From: an uncultured Rhodospirillaceae bacterium
GTDB taxonomy: Bacteria > Pseudomonadota > Alphaproteobacteria > CAAGCB01 > CAG-977
DNA: 64,000 bases
Direction: 5' to 3'
Assembly (NCBI GenBank): GCA_900550445.1
Contig: URSF01000010.1
Coordinates: 1-64,000 of the forward strand
The first letter of the stretch is position 1. Every line of letters begins with the position of its first letter. Below the pieces are notes generated by a model. The model saw only the letters and a list, made by a program, of their open reading frames with translations. It had not been told where the DNA came from and searched no databases. The position numbers and the translations under genes were made by a program. Shown here piece after piece: positions 16,860 through 26,530 of this stretch.

Positions 16860-17549
16860 TTATTTTATGACAATATATTTTGAACAATCCTGACCGGTAG
16901 CCGTTCCCAGCTTGCATGAAATAATGTTTACTTTGGGTTTTGTCTGTACCATTGCAGGACATTTTTCCGAATACATACCTTGATCCCATACTTTTGAGGA
17001 ATTCGGAGCAATATTCCTAAATCTCAGCGGATAATCAGAGCCAAGCAGAGTATAGGTTATCTTTAATTCTTTTATAGGAGTATCTGTTTTATTTTGTAAA
17101 ACGATTTTCCAACTGCAAGACATTTTATATCCGGTCGGATTTTCATAAGAAGCGTCAGCCATGTAAAACCAGATTTCCCCTTTGGGCGGCGGAGGCGGAG
17201 GCAGGTTGGACCCCTGCGCGGATCCCTGTGCGGCCGCGATCGGTTTTTCCAAAGCGTCAAAAGAGGGCAGTTCATCGTCCCCCGCCGTTTGAGGCATAGC
17301 GGCAGGCTGCGGCCGCGGGCGGAACACCGGCTGAGCCGGCTGCTGCTGCGGTTTTGCGGCCTGCGCCGCGGAAGCAGCGCCCGTGCCGGTGTACGGATTT
17401 GTTTTGGCTGCCGGCGCAGGGGCGGTTTTTTCCGTCTTTTTTGCCGCGGTTTCGGCCGATACCGGCGATCTGGACGTATACTGTGCCTGCGCGGACAGGC
17501 TGGATCCCGTAAAAACAAGCGAAAGAACAAATAAGCGGCTGAAGCGCAT
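16860..17549 (-). CDS. Secreted Ala/Pro/Gln-rich protein of unknown function
   Basis: The 229-residue protein has a clean signal peptide ending in AQAQ, then a low-complexity Ala/Pro/Gln-rich stretch (about 30-118) that includes a PPPPPP run. A compact C-terminal domain (about 122-229) with four Cys follows (CSW, EKC, SCKL, DCSKY), likely two disulfides in the periplasm. AGGAG lies upstream of the start. It lies 15 bases upstream of the lytic transglycosylase gene on the same strand, so the two are probably co-transcribed. I do not recognise the C-terminal domain. The proline-rich part may span the envelope or contact peptidoglycan. Confidence 0.75.
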   Translation of the reverse strand: MRFSRLFVLSLVFTGSSLSAQAQYTSRSPVSAETAAKKTEKTAPAPAAKTNPYTGTGAASAAQAAKPQQQPAQPVFRPRPQPAAMPQTAGDDELPSFDALEKPIAAAQGSAQGSNLPPPPPPKGEIWFYMADASYENPTGYKMSCSWKIVLQNKTDTPIKELKITYTLLGSDYPLRFRNIAPNSSKVWDQGMYSEKCPAMVQTKPKVNIISCKLGTATGQDCSKYIVIK

Positions 17550-17659
17550 TACAAACTCCTTTTGACGTAAAGGGAAGAAAATTTTAAACTCAGTTTACCT
17601 TAATTTATCTTTTTTTACATATAAAAAATGTATTTTGTTTCATGAAACAGGAGAAAGTG

Positions 17660-19027
17660 ATGAAAAAATACTTTTTTTGCGGCGTCGGCGGCAGCGGTAT
17701 GAGCTCTCTTGCTCTTGCTTTGAAAAGCAAAGGAGCGGATATCTGCGGGTCGGACAGATCCCGGGACGCGGGACTGTATGCGGAAAAGTTTCATATCCTG
17801 GAAAATCAGGGAATCCGTCTGTTTGCTCAGGACGGCAGCGGTATTGACGTTCGGACGGACGCTTTGGTCGTTTCTTCGGCTGTGGAAGAAACGATTCCCG
17901 ACGTCATAAAGGCACGGCAGTTAAATGTGCCGGTATTGACGCGGGCACAGGTTCTGGCTGATTTTCTGCATGAACACAACGGCATTGCCGTCGGCGGCAC
18001 CAGCGGCAAGACAACGACCGTCGGCATGATCGGCCATATTTTAAAGCAGGCGGGCGTCGATCCCAGTGTTATTAACGGCGGGGTGATGTTAAATTATGCG
18101 GATTCGCTGGGTATGGGAAACGTTATCGCGGGCCGCGGCGCGTTCTGCGTTATTGAAGCCGATGAAAGCGACGGATCCATCGAGCTGTACAGGCCGGCCG
18201 TTTCGATCGTCACCTCAATTTCTTTAGATCATAAACCCGTTGAAGAATTAAAAGCGTTGTTCGGCGATTTTGTTGAACGGGCCTCCGTCGGCGCCGTACT
18301 GAATGCGGATAACGCCGATACGATTGCGTTAAAGAATCGCAATTCAAATGTGTTGTCATTTTCCGTTCAGGGCGCGGACGCGGATTTAAAAGCCGTGAAT
18401 ATTGCCCCCGTTGAAAACGGCGTGCGTTTTATGCTGGACGGTGAAGAGGTTTTTTTGTCGGTCATCGGGCGGCATAACGTCGCCAATGCTTTGGCCGCGG
18501 TTGCGGCGGCGGAAATGATCGGGATTCCCAGAAATCAGGCTTTGAAGGCATTGGAGTCCTTTAAAGGAATATGCCGGCGGCTGGAAACGGTCGGCGTGAC
18601 GAAAAAAGGCATTGCCGTTATTGATGACTTTGCTCATAATCCCGAAAAAATTTCTGCCGCGTTAAGCGCTTTAAAAGAATATAAAGGCCGATTAATCGTT
18701 ATTTATCAGCCGCACGGATTTAAACCGACGAAAATCATGCGCGCCGGAATCGTCGAAGCGTTCGATCGGCTGCTGAGTCTGGACGATACGCTGATCATGC
18801 AGGAAATTTATTATGCCGGCGGGACGGCGCAGAAAGATATTTCTTCGGCCGATCTGGTCAGAGATCTGGAACGCACGGGAAAGCGCGTGCATTTTATTCC
18901 CGACCGCAAAAAAATAACGACACTGGTCAAAGGACTGGCTGCCAAAGGCGACAGAATTGTCATTATGGGTGCGCGCGACGAAACGTTAAGCGATTTCGCC
19001 CGCAGTATTTATGAGGCCGTCGCATGA
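17660..19027 (+). CDS. Mur ligase family protein (MurC/Mpl-type UDP-MurNAc ligase)
   Basis: The start at 17660 is preferred because AGGAG lies at 17649-17653; a start at 17642 is also open. The 455-residue protein has an N-terminal Rossmann-type domain (FFCGVGGSGMSSLALAL), the ATP-binding GGTSGKTTT, the EADESDGS carboxylates and a C-terminal domain with DDFAHNPEKI. The N-terminus is closest to MurC, but the gene lies with LD-carboxypeptidase rather than in a division/cell-wall cluster. That context suits Mpl, which joins recycled tripeptide to UDP-MurNAc, or a MurC paralogue. Which one it is cannot be decided from the sequence alone. It overlaps the next gene by ATGA. Confidence 0.85.
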   Translation: MKKYFFCGVGGSGMSSLALALKSKGADICGSDRSRDAGLYAEKFHILENQGIRLFAQDGSGIDVRTDALVVSSAVEETIPDVIKARQLNVPVLTRAQVLADFLHEHNGIAVGGTSGKTTTVGMIGHILKQAGVDPSVINGGVMLNYADSLGMGNVIAGRGAFCVIEADESDGSIELYRPAVSIVTSISLDHKPVEELKALFGDFVERASVGAVLNADNADTIALKNRNSNVLSFSVQGADADLKAVNIAPVENGVRFMLDGEEVFLSVIGRHNVANALAAVAAAEMIGIPRNQALKALESFKGICRRLETVGVTKKGIAVIDDFAHNPEKISAALSALKEYKGRLIVIYQPHGFKPTKIMRAGIVEAFDRLLSLDDTLIMQEIYYAGGTAQKDISSADLVRDLERTGKRVHFIPDRKKITTLVKGLAAKGDRIVIMGARDETLSDFARSIYEAVA

Positions 19028-19902
19028 AAACCATCGGCGTTTTAACGCCCTCCGGCGCTGTTGACGAAAAAGCTTTGGCCGGCGGTATTGCTTATTGGAA
19101 AAACAAAGGATATCAGGTCAAAGAATCGGCGCATTTGTACGCCAAAAATCGTTTTCTGGCCGGATCGGACGAAGAACGCGCCGCCGATTTAACCGCGTTA
19201 TTCTGCGACGACGGCATTGATTTGATTATGGCGGCTTGCGGAGGATACGGGTCTGCCAGAATGTTGGGCAGGCTGGATTACCGGTTGATTGCCGCTCATA
19301 AAAAACCGTTCGTCGGGTTAAGCGATACGACCGCGCTGCAGTTGGCTTTGCTGAAAAAATCGAAACTGGTCAGTTTTTCGGGATATTTGATGAAACCGCG
19401 TTACGGACGCGAGATGTTTCCTTATACGGAGCAGTCTTTGTCCGATTGCTTGAACGGACGGGAACAGGTTTTTCCCGGGCTTGAAACCGATTATGACGGC
19501 GCAGAAATCGCCGGGCGGCTGATCGGAGGGTGTCTGTCTTTGGTTGTCGGACTGTCCGGAACGCCTTATTTTCCGGATATGTCCGGCAGTATTCTCGTTT
19601 TGGAAGATTTAAACGAAGAACCTTATGTGATAGACCGCATGTTAACGCAATTGGAAAATGCCGGTGTGTTTGAAAAAGCGGCGGCCGTTGTTTTCGGCGC
19701 TTTTATCGGCTGCAAGGCAAAAGATCCGGCGGACGGAACGATTGAAGACGTTTTGAACGAATGGAAACACAGAATAAAATGTCCCGTCTTTGCAGGGTTT
19801 CCCTATGGGCATCAGGCCGGGTCGGCCGTCTGGCCCGTCGGCGGGCAAGCGGTTTTAAACGCCGGGACAATGCGCGTTTCGGGGGTGGAGTTTAATGGTT
19901 GA
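19024..19902 (+). CDS. ldcA: LD-carboxypeptidase (peptidase family S66, LdcA-like)
   Basis: LdcA removes the terminal D-Ala from recycled murein tetrapeptide in the cytoplasm. The 292 residues match the family, with IGVLTPSG at the N-terminus, the nucleophile region AACGGYGSARML, and LSGTPYFPDMSGSILVLEDLNEEPYVIDRMLTQL in the C-terminal half. No signal peptide is seen, as expected. Coupling to the Mur ligase upstream (four-base overlap) and to the U32 gene downstream (eight-base overlap) indicates one operon for peptidoglycan recycling plus a U32 protein. Confidence 0.92.
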   Translation: MKTIGVLTPSGAVDEKALAGGIAYWKNKGYQVKESAHLYAKNRFLAGSDEERAADLTALFCDDGIDLIMAACGGYGSARMLGRLDYRLIAAHKKPFVGLSDTTALQLALLKKSKLVSFSGYLMKPRYGREMFPYTEQSLSDCLNGREQVFPGLETDYDGAEIAGRLIGGCLSLVVGLSGTPYFPDMSGSILVLEDLNEEPYVIDRMLTQLENAGVFEKAAAVVFGAFIGCKAKDPADGTIEDVLNEWKHRIKCPVFAGFPYGHQAGSAVWPVGGQAVLNAGTMRVSGVEFNG

Positions 19903-22192
19903 GCTGTTAGCGCCCGCAGGGCAGGTTGAATCGGGTTATGCCGCTTTTGCTTACGGAGCGGACGCGGTTTATTTGGGGCTGACCCGTTTTTCCGCCAGAG
20001 CGGAAGCGGAAAACTTTACGCCCGACGTGTTTGACGGCTTTGTGCGTTACGCGCATGAAAACGGTAAAAAAGTGCTGACGGCGGTCAATACGGTTTTTTT
20101 TGAAAATGAAAAAGCCGATTTGATCGAAACGCTGCAAATAATTGACGCGGCCGGCGCCGACGGCGTGATTGTTCAGGATTTGGGAACGGCGCGGCTGATT
20201 AAAAAATATTTTCCCGCTTTGCGGCTGCATGCCAGCACGCAAATGGCCGTCCATAACCGCGAAGGGGCGGAAGCTTTGCGCGATCTGGGGTTTAAACGCG
20301 TTGTTCTGGCGCGCGAGCTGACTTTGGACGAAATTGAGGATATCTGTCGTGTTCCGGGAATTGAAAAGGAAGTCTTTATTCATGGCGCGCTGTGTTACTG
20401 TTACAGCGGACTGTGTTTGTTTTCTTCGATTTATGCGGGGCGCAGCGCCAATCGGGGAAAATGTATTTATCCCTGCCGCGAAATGTTTAACGTTGCCGGC
20501 GAATCAAAGCATGTTTTTTCCATGAAAGATATGGCGCAGGGGGAAAATGTGCGTCTGTTGGAAAAGGCCGGCGTGACGGCATTGAAAATTGAAGGGCGCA
20601 AAAAAAGCCCGCTGTACGTTTCCGCTGTCACTGATTATTACCGTTCGATTCTGGACGGGGAAACAAATCGGAAAACGCTGACGGAAAAACGTGACCGGAT
20701 CAGTTGTATTTTCAGCCGTCCGACGACGGAACTGTATTTAAAGGGACGACGGAATTTCAATGTTGTCGATCCCGATATCGTCGGACACCGCGGTTTGGTT
20801 TTAGGAAAAATCGAAGGTTTTTCAACTCACGGCAAAGACAGATTTATCTGTTTTAAAACCGCGGCGGCGATCGGGCGGTATGACGGCATACAGATTGATT
20901 TGCCAAAGACGGAGCGGCCTTTCGGATTTTCGGCCGAAACACTGCGCGTGAAAGGAAAAAGTGTTTTTGAAGCGCCGGCGGGCAGCCGGGCAGAAATCGC
21001 TCTGCCCGAAAAAGCGCCGTTCGTTCCGGTCGGCGCGACGGTTTATTTATCTTCTTCGGGCGCGGTAAAGAAAGCATATCCTTACGCAAGGCCAAAAGAA
21101 TCGGAGCCCGCGGGAAATGTTGTTTCGGTCGTCGTTATCGTTAAAAACGACGGCATTTCTGCCGAAGCGGCGGGGATAACCGTTTCGACGCCAGGAAATT
21201 TTTCTGCGGCCAAATCCTTTGAAACGGCGCAAAAGGCCGTTTCCGACGCTTTTTCAAAGACGGGCGGAACAGGGCTTGTTTTAAGCAGACTGACTGTCGA
21301 AAATCCTGAAAAGCTGTTTGTGCCGCTGTCTGTTTTAAATGAATTGCGCCGGCGGTTGTATGAGCAGACCGGGGCAGTATTGGCACAGGCGCGGCAGGAA
21401 CAGAAAACGCGGGAAAAGGAAAATATTTTAAAACAGGAAACGTTTCCGGCGGTTGTTTTGCCGTCCGGCGGTGTTTTTTACAGCGTTAAAACGGACGATC
21501 CGGTTCTGGTTGCCGCCCTGATGCGGGAAGAAATGCCGGTTGACGAAATCGTTTTTGAATTATCGCCGGATATGTTGGCGGCTTTGCCGAATGCATTGCC
21601 GAAAGAAAAAATCCGTTTTGCTCTGCCGGCGGTTGCCAGAGCATGGGAAACGGAATCTTTAAAGCGTGATGTTCAGGCTTTGATCGGCGCCGGATATGAA
21701 AAATTTGAAATCGGCAATGTATGGGGATTAAGTGTTTTTAAAGGACAGAAAGTTGATCTGTCTTTTGACTGGCCGATTTATGCGGCGAATTCTTCCGCGG
21801 CGCGGACATTGGCGGATTTGGGGGCGTCCGGATTTGTCGTGTCGCCCGAAACGCCTGATCCGGCCGGTTTGTTCGCCGCTTTTCCCGATCTGGCGGCGGG
21901 GGTCGTTTATCAGGATCCGCCTTTGTTCATATCGGAAACGTGTCCGTATGCGGCTTTGGACGGGAAATGTCAAAAATGCGGCGGAAACCGGCAGGAAATA
22001 ATAACGTCAAGGTACGGTGAATTTGTTTCCGTGATGAAAAACTGCCGGCATTTTTTGTTGTCGAAACGTCCCGTCGTGAAAAAACGCGAAATGCTGGCTG
22101 CCGGCGCAAAGCGGCTGCGCGTGGAATTTATGCACAGGTCTGACGATGCGGTTCGGAGAATTGCCGAATTGCGCCGTTTGATTCAAAAATAA
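19895..22192 (+). CDS. U32 family protein (peptidase U32/RlhA-type)
   Basis: The 765-residue protein has the U32 core at the N-terminus (VELLAPAGQVESGYAAFAYGADAVYLG) and the family signature EVFIHGALCYCYSGLCLFSS near residue 165, followed by further Cys (NRGKCIYPCR). A middle DUF3656-like region and a C-terminal extension with CPYAALDGKCQKCGG follow, consistent with iron-sulfur ligands. Relatives such as E. coli RlhA hydroxylate 23S rRNA C2501, while others are annotated as collagenase-like peptidases. RNA modification is the more likely role given the length and layout. It is translationally coupled to ldcA. Confidence 0.85.
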   Translation: MVELLAPAGQVESGYAAFAYGADAVYLGLTRFSARAEAENFTPDVFDGFVRYAHENGKKVLTAVNTVFFENEKADLIETLQIIDAAGADGVIVQDLGTARLIKKYFPALRLHASTQMAVHNREGAEALRDLGFKRVVLARELTLDEIEDICRVPGIEKEVFIHGALCYCYSGLCLFSSIYAGRSANRGKCIYPCREMFNVAGESKHVFSMKDMAQGENVRLLEKAGVTALKIEGRKKSPLYVSAVTDYYRSILDGETNRKTLTEKRDRISCIFSRPTTELYLKGRRNFNVVDPDIVGHRGLVLGKIEGFSTHGKDRFICFKTAAAIGRYDGIQIDLPKTERPFGFSAETLRVKGKSVFEAPAGSRAEIALPEKAPFVPVGATVYLSSSGAVKKAYPYARPKESEPAGNVVSVVVIVKNDGISAEAAGITVSTPGNFSAAKSFETAQKAVSDAFSKTGGTGLVLSRLTVENPEKLFVPLSVLNELRRRLYEQTGAVLAQARQEQKTREKENILKQETFPAVVLPSGGVFYSVKTDDPVLVAALMREEMPVDEIVFELSPDMLAALPNALPKEKIRFALPAVARAWETESLKRDVQALIGAGYEKFEIGNVWGLSVFKGQKVDLSFDWPIYAANSSAARTLADLGASGFVVSPETPDPAGLFAAFPDLAAGVVYQDPPLFISETCPYAALDGKCQKCGGNRQEIITSRYGEFVSVMKNCRHFLLSKRPVVKKREMLAAGAKRLRVEFMHRSDDAVRRIAELRRLIQK

Positions 22193-22284
22193 CTTTTATT
22201 TGAACTTCGGGCGGTCTTGATTTAAAATGTTGCTTTGTTACGGTAGGAAACCGTAAGTCATTAACGAAGAAAGAGCGTGATAAA

Positions 22285-22515
22285 ATGGCAAAATACCCTG
22301 TACAGCCCAACGATGTTTTTCAAAAAGCCAGCGGTTTGACGTCAAAATGGCTGGTAGAACGAGTCATTGAGTTTCCCGATCTGCCGCCGCATGTTCGTTT
22401 AAACGAGCAGGGCGGGAACGAAAGAACCGTGACGGTTGCGCTGTCGGCTCTTTTGGATCCGCGTCAGTGGAAATCCGTTAAAGTATCCGCACCGCAGGAA
22501 AAGCCGTCGGTATAA
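22285..22515 (+). CDS. Small hypothetical protein
   Basis: A 76-residue soluble protein that I do not recognise. It contains LTSKWLVERVIEFPDLPPHVRL followed by a Val/Leu-rich strand (RTVTVALSALLDPRQWKSV). A purine-rich GAAAGAG stretch precedes the ATG. A 7-bp hairpin TTACGGT/ACCGTAA occurs in the 92 bases between it and the U32 gene. Codon use looks like the neighbours. It could be a free-standing gene or the tail of the upstream operon. Confidence 0.55.
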   Translation: MAKYPVQPNDVFQKASGLTSKWLVERVIEFPDLPPHVRLNEQGGNERTVTVALSALLDPRQWKSVKVSAPQEKPSV

Positions 22516-22763
22516 ATTTCGCCGTTGTTTGACAGGATCACGCGCCGCCCGAGTTGACAAACCCGGGCGTTTCATACTATCCTTTGGCAGAATAAAGGAT
22601 AAAATGTTCGTATGAAAATATTTCCGCATTATTGAAAAATATCCGTTTCCGCTTTCTTGGCGCCGTCTTTGTTTCGGACAGGCCGCAGGCTGCGGAACGT
22701 TTTTATCTGCCGGAAAACCAAACCGCTTTTGTACGGATCGAAAAGTTTTCAAGGGAACGGAGC

Positions 22764-23990
22764 ATGGGTGAATCAAAAAAAGATAAAAAATCAAAATTTT
22801 CCATCAGAAATTTATCGACAAAGGATCTGGATCAGTACAACGCCCTTTTGCGTTATTCCTTTCAAGTGACCGAAGACGAACTGATGCGTACGGGCTGGCG
22901 GGCCGACGAAATCAAGCAGTCTAAGTTTCCCGTATTGGAACGCGCCGACGTTTTGGGGTGTTTTGACCGTAAAGAACTGGTTTCCCAGTTTGCCGTTTAT
23001 CCGTTGAAAATGAATATTTACGATTCCGCCTGTCCGATCGGATTTATTACCAGCGTCTGCACATATCCCGAATATTCCGGCAAAGGAATTATGTCGAATC
23101 TGATGCACAAGAGTTTAATCCGTATGAAAGAAAGAGGACAGCTGTTAGCTTTGCTTTATCCCTATTCCATTCCGCTGTACCGTAAATTCGGCTGGGAAAT
23201 TATTTCTAACAAGATTTCTTATACGGTCAAGGATCGTCAGATTCCCGTACAGGCTAAAGTGTCGGGATTTGTACGCCGCGTAAATTGGGAAAATGAAGAT
23301 TTCATGGATTTGCATGCACGTTTTGCCAAACAGACGCACGGTTGTTTATACCGCGACAAACTGGCGTGGGAGGAATATTGGCGCTGGGACGAAGACGATA
23401 CTGCCGTCGCGGTTTATTACGACGCGAAAGAAAAGCCTTTGGGATACATGGTCTATTTAATTAAAGACGATGTGATGCATATCAAAGAAATGATTTATTT
23501 GAACACGGAAGCGCAAAAAGGGCTGTGGGAATATATCCGCGCTCATGATTCCATGATTGACGAAGTGCGCGGCAATACTTATTTCAATGAACCAATCGCT
23601 TTTTATATGAATGACGGCGATATCCGGGAAACGATCCGGCCGTATATTATGGGGCGCATTGTCGATGTGGCGGAATTTTTTAAAAAATATAACTGTAATC
23701 CCAATGAAAAGGGAGTGCGTATCGCTATTGAAGTAACGGATTCTTTTTTGGACTGGAACAATGTTAAACTGACCGTTTTATTTAAAAAAGGAAAATGTAA
23801 GATCGTTAAAGACGATATTGCCCGTTACCATGTCCGTATGTCGGTTGCGACTTTGACGGCGCTGCTGGTGGGGTATAAAACGGCATTGCAGCTGTTCCGG
23901 GCAGAACGTATCGAAGGCGATATAGATGCCGTACGCCGGTTAGACGATGTGATTTTGCACGAAAGCCCGTATATTTCCGATTATATTTAG
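22764..23990 (+). CDS. Eis-like GNAT acetyltransferase with SCP2-like C-terminal domain
   Basis: I place the start at the ATG at 22764 (409 residues) because the upstream in-frame TTG at 22632 adds a segment with no family resemblance. An N-terminal GNAT domain contains the acetyl-CoA loop CTYPEYSGKGIMSNLMHKSL, then a second GNAT-like domain, then a sterol-carrier-like C-terminal domain (about 305-409) with ARYHVRMSVATLTALLVGY. This matches the Eis/enhanced-intracellular-survival architecture, whose members acetylate aminoglycosides or peptides; the substrate here is unknown. The gene converges on thpR with three bases between. Confidence 0.85.
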   Translation: MGESKKDKKSKFSIRNLSTKDLDQYNALLRYSFQVTEDELMRTGWRADEIKQSKFPVLERADVLGCFDRKELVSQFAVYPLKMNIYDSACPIGFITSVCTYPEYSGKGIMSNLMHKSLIRMKERGQLLALLYPYSIPLYRKFGWEIISNKISYTVKDRQIPVQAKVSGFVRRVNWENEDFMDLHARFAKQTHGCLYRDKLAWEEYWRWDEDDTAVAVYYDAKEKPLGYMVYLIKDDVMHIKEMIYLNTEAQKGLWEYIRAHDSMIDEVRGNTYFNEPIAFYMNDGDIRETIRPYIMGRIVDVAEFFKKYNCNPNEKGVRIAIEVTDSFLDWNNVKLTVLFKKGKCKIVKDDIARYHVRMSVATLTALLVGYKTALQLFRAERIEGDIDAVRRLDDVILHESPYISDYI

Positions 23991-23993
23991 CCG

Positions 23994-24548
23994 TTACTGC
24001 CAGTATCCGAACAAAGGGTACTGTGCTTCGACACGGTAATAAGAGCCGTCGCCGTCAGTCCGCGGGTGGCTGGAAAACAGCGTGAAGTGGTCGATATGGA
24101 ACTCCGGCGAACGGAACAGGTTGTTGTATTCCAGAAATTTATGCACATCTTCGACGCCGGTGCCGTAAAGTTTGGCCAAAGTGCAGTGGGCATGAAATTT
24201 ATGCTTGTCCGGCGGCAGACGGTGGCGGGATACGACGCTTTCCAGTTTGTCATGCAGAAAATCCAGCGCCTGATAATTGCTGACGCCGGCCCACAGATGA
24301 CGCATTTGCAGACCGTTTGCGAAAAATCCCACCTGCGCCATTTGCAAATCGAAAGCGGGTGCGCGGAGCTGCATAAAGCCGTCGTGCAGATCGTTGGCGT
24401 CGTCTTCGTCAATGTTGCCGATAAAGCGCAGCGTGATGTGCAGATTATCCTTTTCCACCCATTTTGCATTCGGAACGCCGCCGCGCAGGGCGTAAAGCTG
24501 TTCTTTGATGTTTTCGGGCAGTTCAATACCGGCAAAAAGGCGTATCAT
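23994..24548 (-). CDS. thpR: RNA 2',3'-cyclic phosphodiesterase
   Basis: The 184-residue protein belongs to the 2H phosphoesterase superfamily, with both catalytic motifs: His37-Ile-Thr39-Leu (NLHITLRFIG) and His121-Cys-Thr123-Leu (HAHCTLAKL). It starts MIRLFAGIELPENI, the usual LigT/ThpR N-terminus. The enzyme opens RNA 2',3'-cyclic phosphates to 2'-phosphates. A second open frame on the same strand (23987-24535) is a shadow of this gene. Confidence 0.95.
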   Translation of the reverse strand: MIRLFAGIELPENIKEQLYALRGGVPNAKWVEKDNLHITLRFIGNIDEDDANDLHDGFMQLRAPAFDLQMAQVGFFANGLQMRHLWAGVSNYQALDFLHDKLESVVSRHRLPPDKHKFHAHCTLAKLYGTGVEDVHKFLEYNNLFRSPEFHIDHFTLFSSHPRTDGDGSYYRVEAQYPLFGYWQ

Positions 24549-24679
24549 GGTTTTTCTCCCTGTTTTTTTGTTTAACGGCAGTATAAAATAAAAGGCTTAA
24601 AGAATTCTTTCGCCGCTGAGGAATTGACTTTTCCCCGGCTTTTAAGGAAAATAAAAAAAAATAAGTATATGAGGTCTTT

Positions 24680-25519
24680 ATGCAGGACGGTCCGTTCGTC
24701 ACATTTGAAAATGAAAAACAGATCAAGGAGGCTTTGGAACGCTGGCAGACGTTCGCTTTGGTTGACGCCGTAAAAAGTTTAAAGGACTGTCAGGCTTTGC
24801 GGCAGGCTGTAAAAACGCTGGAAAAAACAAAAGCGGCCGAATTGCTGAAAGATAAAGATAATCCCGAAAAATGGCTGGAATTATACCGCGCTCATCAGGT
24901 GCTGGATCAAAAGGCCATAACAATGGGGGAAAAAGAACAGCCGTGGACAAATGAAGAATTTTTGTTCGACGCACTGCTGTCTGCCGTTGTGCGCGGCGTT
25001 ATGCACGAACATCTGGACATTGATCCCGAAGAAGACGGACTGGATTTAAATGTTATTTTATCACAGATGTCCGCTCCGGCTGATTTTTTTGATACGGAAG
25101 TCGAAAAAGACGAAGTTTTTCAGGAAGCTTTGGCCGCGTCCGACGCCCGGGACGTTTTTAAAGTTCATTCCCGTCTGGCGCATATTTTAACAAAATGCAA
25201 TAATTCCTATACGTTAAGGCGGGCCGATTATACTTTGGAAACGGTTAAAATGCCCGTTATGGGATTTTTGGGCAAAAGCCTGTTTCCCGCGCTGGGCAAT
25301 ATGTTTAAAAAGGTGCAGTCCAAAACGCCGTGCGGCAAAGGGCGCGGCGACTGGGTTGACACGCCGACCAGTTTTATGCTGGCCAGAACGAACGACGTTT
25401 TGCAGGAAGCCAAAGGCCGCTTGTCCATGTATGCCGAAGAAAAAGAAGAGCAGGAAGCGGCGCGGATCAGGCGCAAAAAAATCTGGCGCAAGGTTAAATC
25501 CGTTTTCCGCGGCAGATAA
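24680..25519 (+). CDS. Hypothetical cytoplasmic protein
   Basis: A 279-residue, mostly helical, charged protein that I do not recognise. It has no signal peptide or membrane segment. Notable parts are an acidic middle (EHLDIDPEEDGLDLNVIL and FFDTEVEKDE) and a strongly basic C-terminal tail (ARIRRKKIWRKVKSVFRGR) that could bind nucleic acid or membrane phosphate groups. GAGG lies upstream of the ATG. It converges on the glycosyltransferase gene with a 20-base gap and appears to be monocistronic. Confidence 0.72.
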   Translation: MQDGPFVTFENEKQIKEALERWQTFALVDAVKSLKDCQALRQAVKTLEKTKAAELLKDKDNPEKWLELYRAHQVLDQKAITMGEKEQPWTNEEFLFDALLSAVVRGVMHEHLDIDPEEDGLDLNVILSQMSAPADFFDTEVEKDEVFQEALAASDARDVFKVHSRLAHILTKCNNSYTLRRADYTLETVKMPVMGFLGKSLFPALGNMFKKVQSKTPCGKGRGDWVDTPTSFMLARTNDVLQEAKGRLSMYAEEKEEQEAARIRRKKIWRKVKSVFRGR

Positions 25520-25539
25520 ATCCGTCGGACCGGATATTT

Positions 25540-26436
25540 TTACGGATCGTTTTTCTGCTTTTTCGTGATTTTAACGCCGAATACACGCCAGACCGTTTTG
25601 TCGGGCAGGACGGATTTCGACCAGAACAGGCCTTTTTTGAAATACTTCGGCTGGATTTGGCGGCGCAGTTCATCAACCGGGTTGCGGCGTTTGGTAAAAT
25701 CCTTTTCCTGTTTGACCAGATCGCCCCAGCGGTCTTTGAAAATTTTGTCGTTTTTTTCCAGCTGCTGTTTGCGCGCCGCGCTGCCGAAAGACGCATGGCG
25801 TTTATGGTAAACATATAAATTGTCGATCAGAACGCAGCGCAGACCTTTCGACGTCATGCGGAACGACAAGTCGCGTTCTTCGTTGAATCCTTTGCCGTAA
25901 ATTTCGTCCAGCACGCCGAATTTATCCAGCGCTGATTTGCGCAGGCAAAGGCAGAATCCTTCGGCCGTCGGAATAGTCGGATATGTCGGAATGTGTAATT
26001 GTTCAATCTTTTCGTTCATGGACGCGACCGTTTCCCCGTCGCGCAGAGGAATAAAGTAAGATCCGCTGTAAGACGCGATCGGCGAAGCCGCCGCAATCAG
26101 CGGATCGGAATCGAAACAGGCGGCGATTTTGGCATTAAAGCCGGCGGGGATCATTGTGTCGCTGTTCAGCAGAACAACGATTTCCCCCTGCGCTTTGGCT
26201 ATGCCGTTGTTGCAGGTTTTCGGAAATCCGCTGTTTTCGCCGTTGCGCATCAGTGTGAATTTGTCAGGATTGGTTGCGGCTTCTTTTTTTAAATAAGCTG
26301 CGGTTTCTTCTTCAGAGCAATCATCGACAACCAGGACTTCGCCGTCGGAAAAATCAAAGTTTTCTTTGACGCTTTCCAAACATTTTTGAACGTCTTGCAC
26401 CGCGTTGTAAACGGGAATGACCACACTGATTTTCAT
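25540..26436 (-). CDS. Family 2 glycosyltransferase
   Basis: The 298-residue GT-A fold enzyme opens with MKISVVIPVYNAVQDVQKCLESV, has the nucleotide-binding VLVVDDCSEEE and the metal-binding SDT in VVLLNSDTMIP (a DxD variant). A later RDLSFRMTSKGLRCVLIDNLYVYHKRH resembles GT2 rhamnosyl/galactofuranosyl transferases. It probably adds a sugar to a surface glycan, but donor and acceptor are unknown. The C-terminal 50 residues are basic, which may aid membrane binding. Confidence 0.88.
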   Translation of the reverse strand: MKISVVIPVYNAVQDVQKCLESVKENFDFSDGEVLVVDDCSEEETAAYLKKEAATNPDKFTLMRNGENSGFPKTCNNGIAKAQGEIVVLLNSDTMIPAGFNAKIAACFDSDPLIAAASPIASYSGSYFIPLRDGETVASMNEKIEQLHIPTYPTIPTAEGFCLCLRKSALDKFGVLDEIYGKGFNEERDLSFRMTSKGLRCVLIDNLYVYHKRHASFGSAARKQQLEKNDKIFKDRWGDLVKQEKDFTKRRNPVDELRRQIQPKYFKKGLFWSKSVLPDKTVWRVFGVKITKKQKNDP

Positions 26437-26530
26437 TGCTTTTTTCCTTTGTCAGAAAAGATCCCTGTCCTCATTATTACAAGCCGGAGCGTTTTTTATC
26501 AACTTTATCTTTTCCGGATAAGAATTTTCC

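Noticed and set aside
22632..22763. Upstream extension of the Eis-like protein from a TTG
   Set aside because: No ribosome-binding site and the extra residues have no resemblance to the family N-terminus.
23987..24535. 182-codon frame overlapping thpR on the same strand
   Set aside because: It is a frame-shifted reading of thpR; its Cys/Arg/Thr-rich product has no recognisable features, and the in-frame gene has both HxTx motifs.
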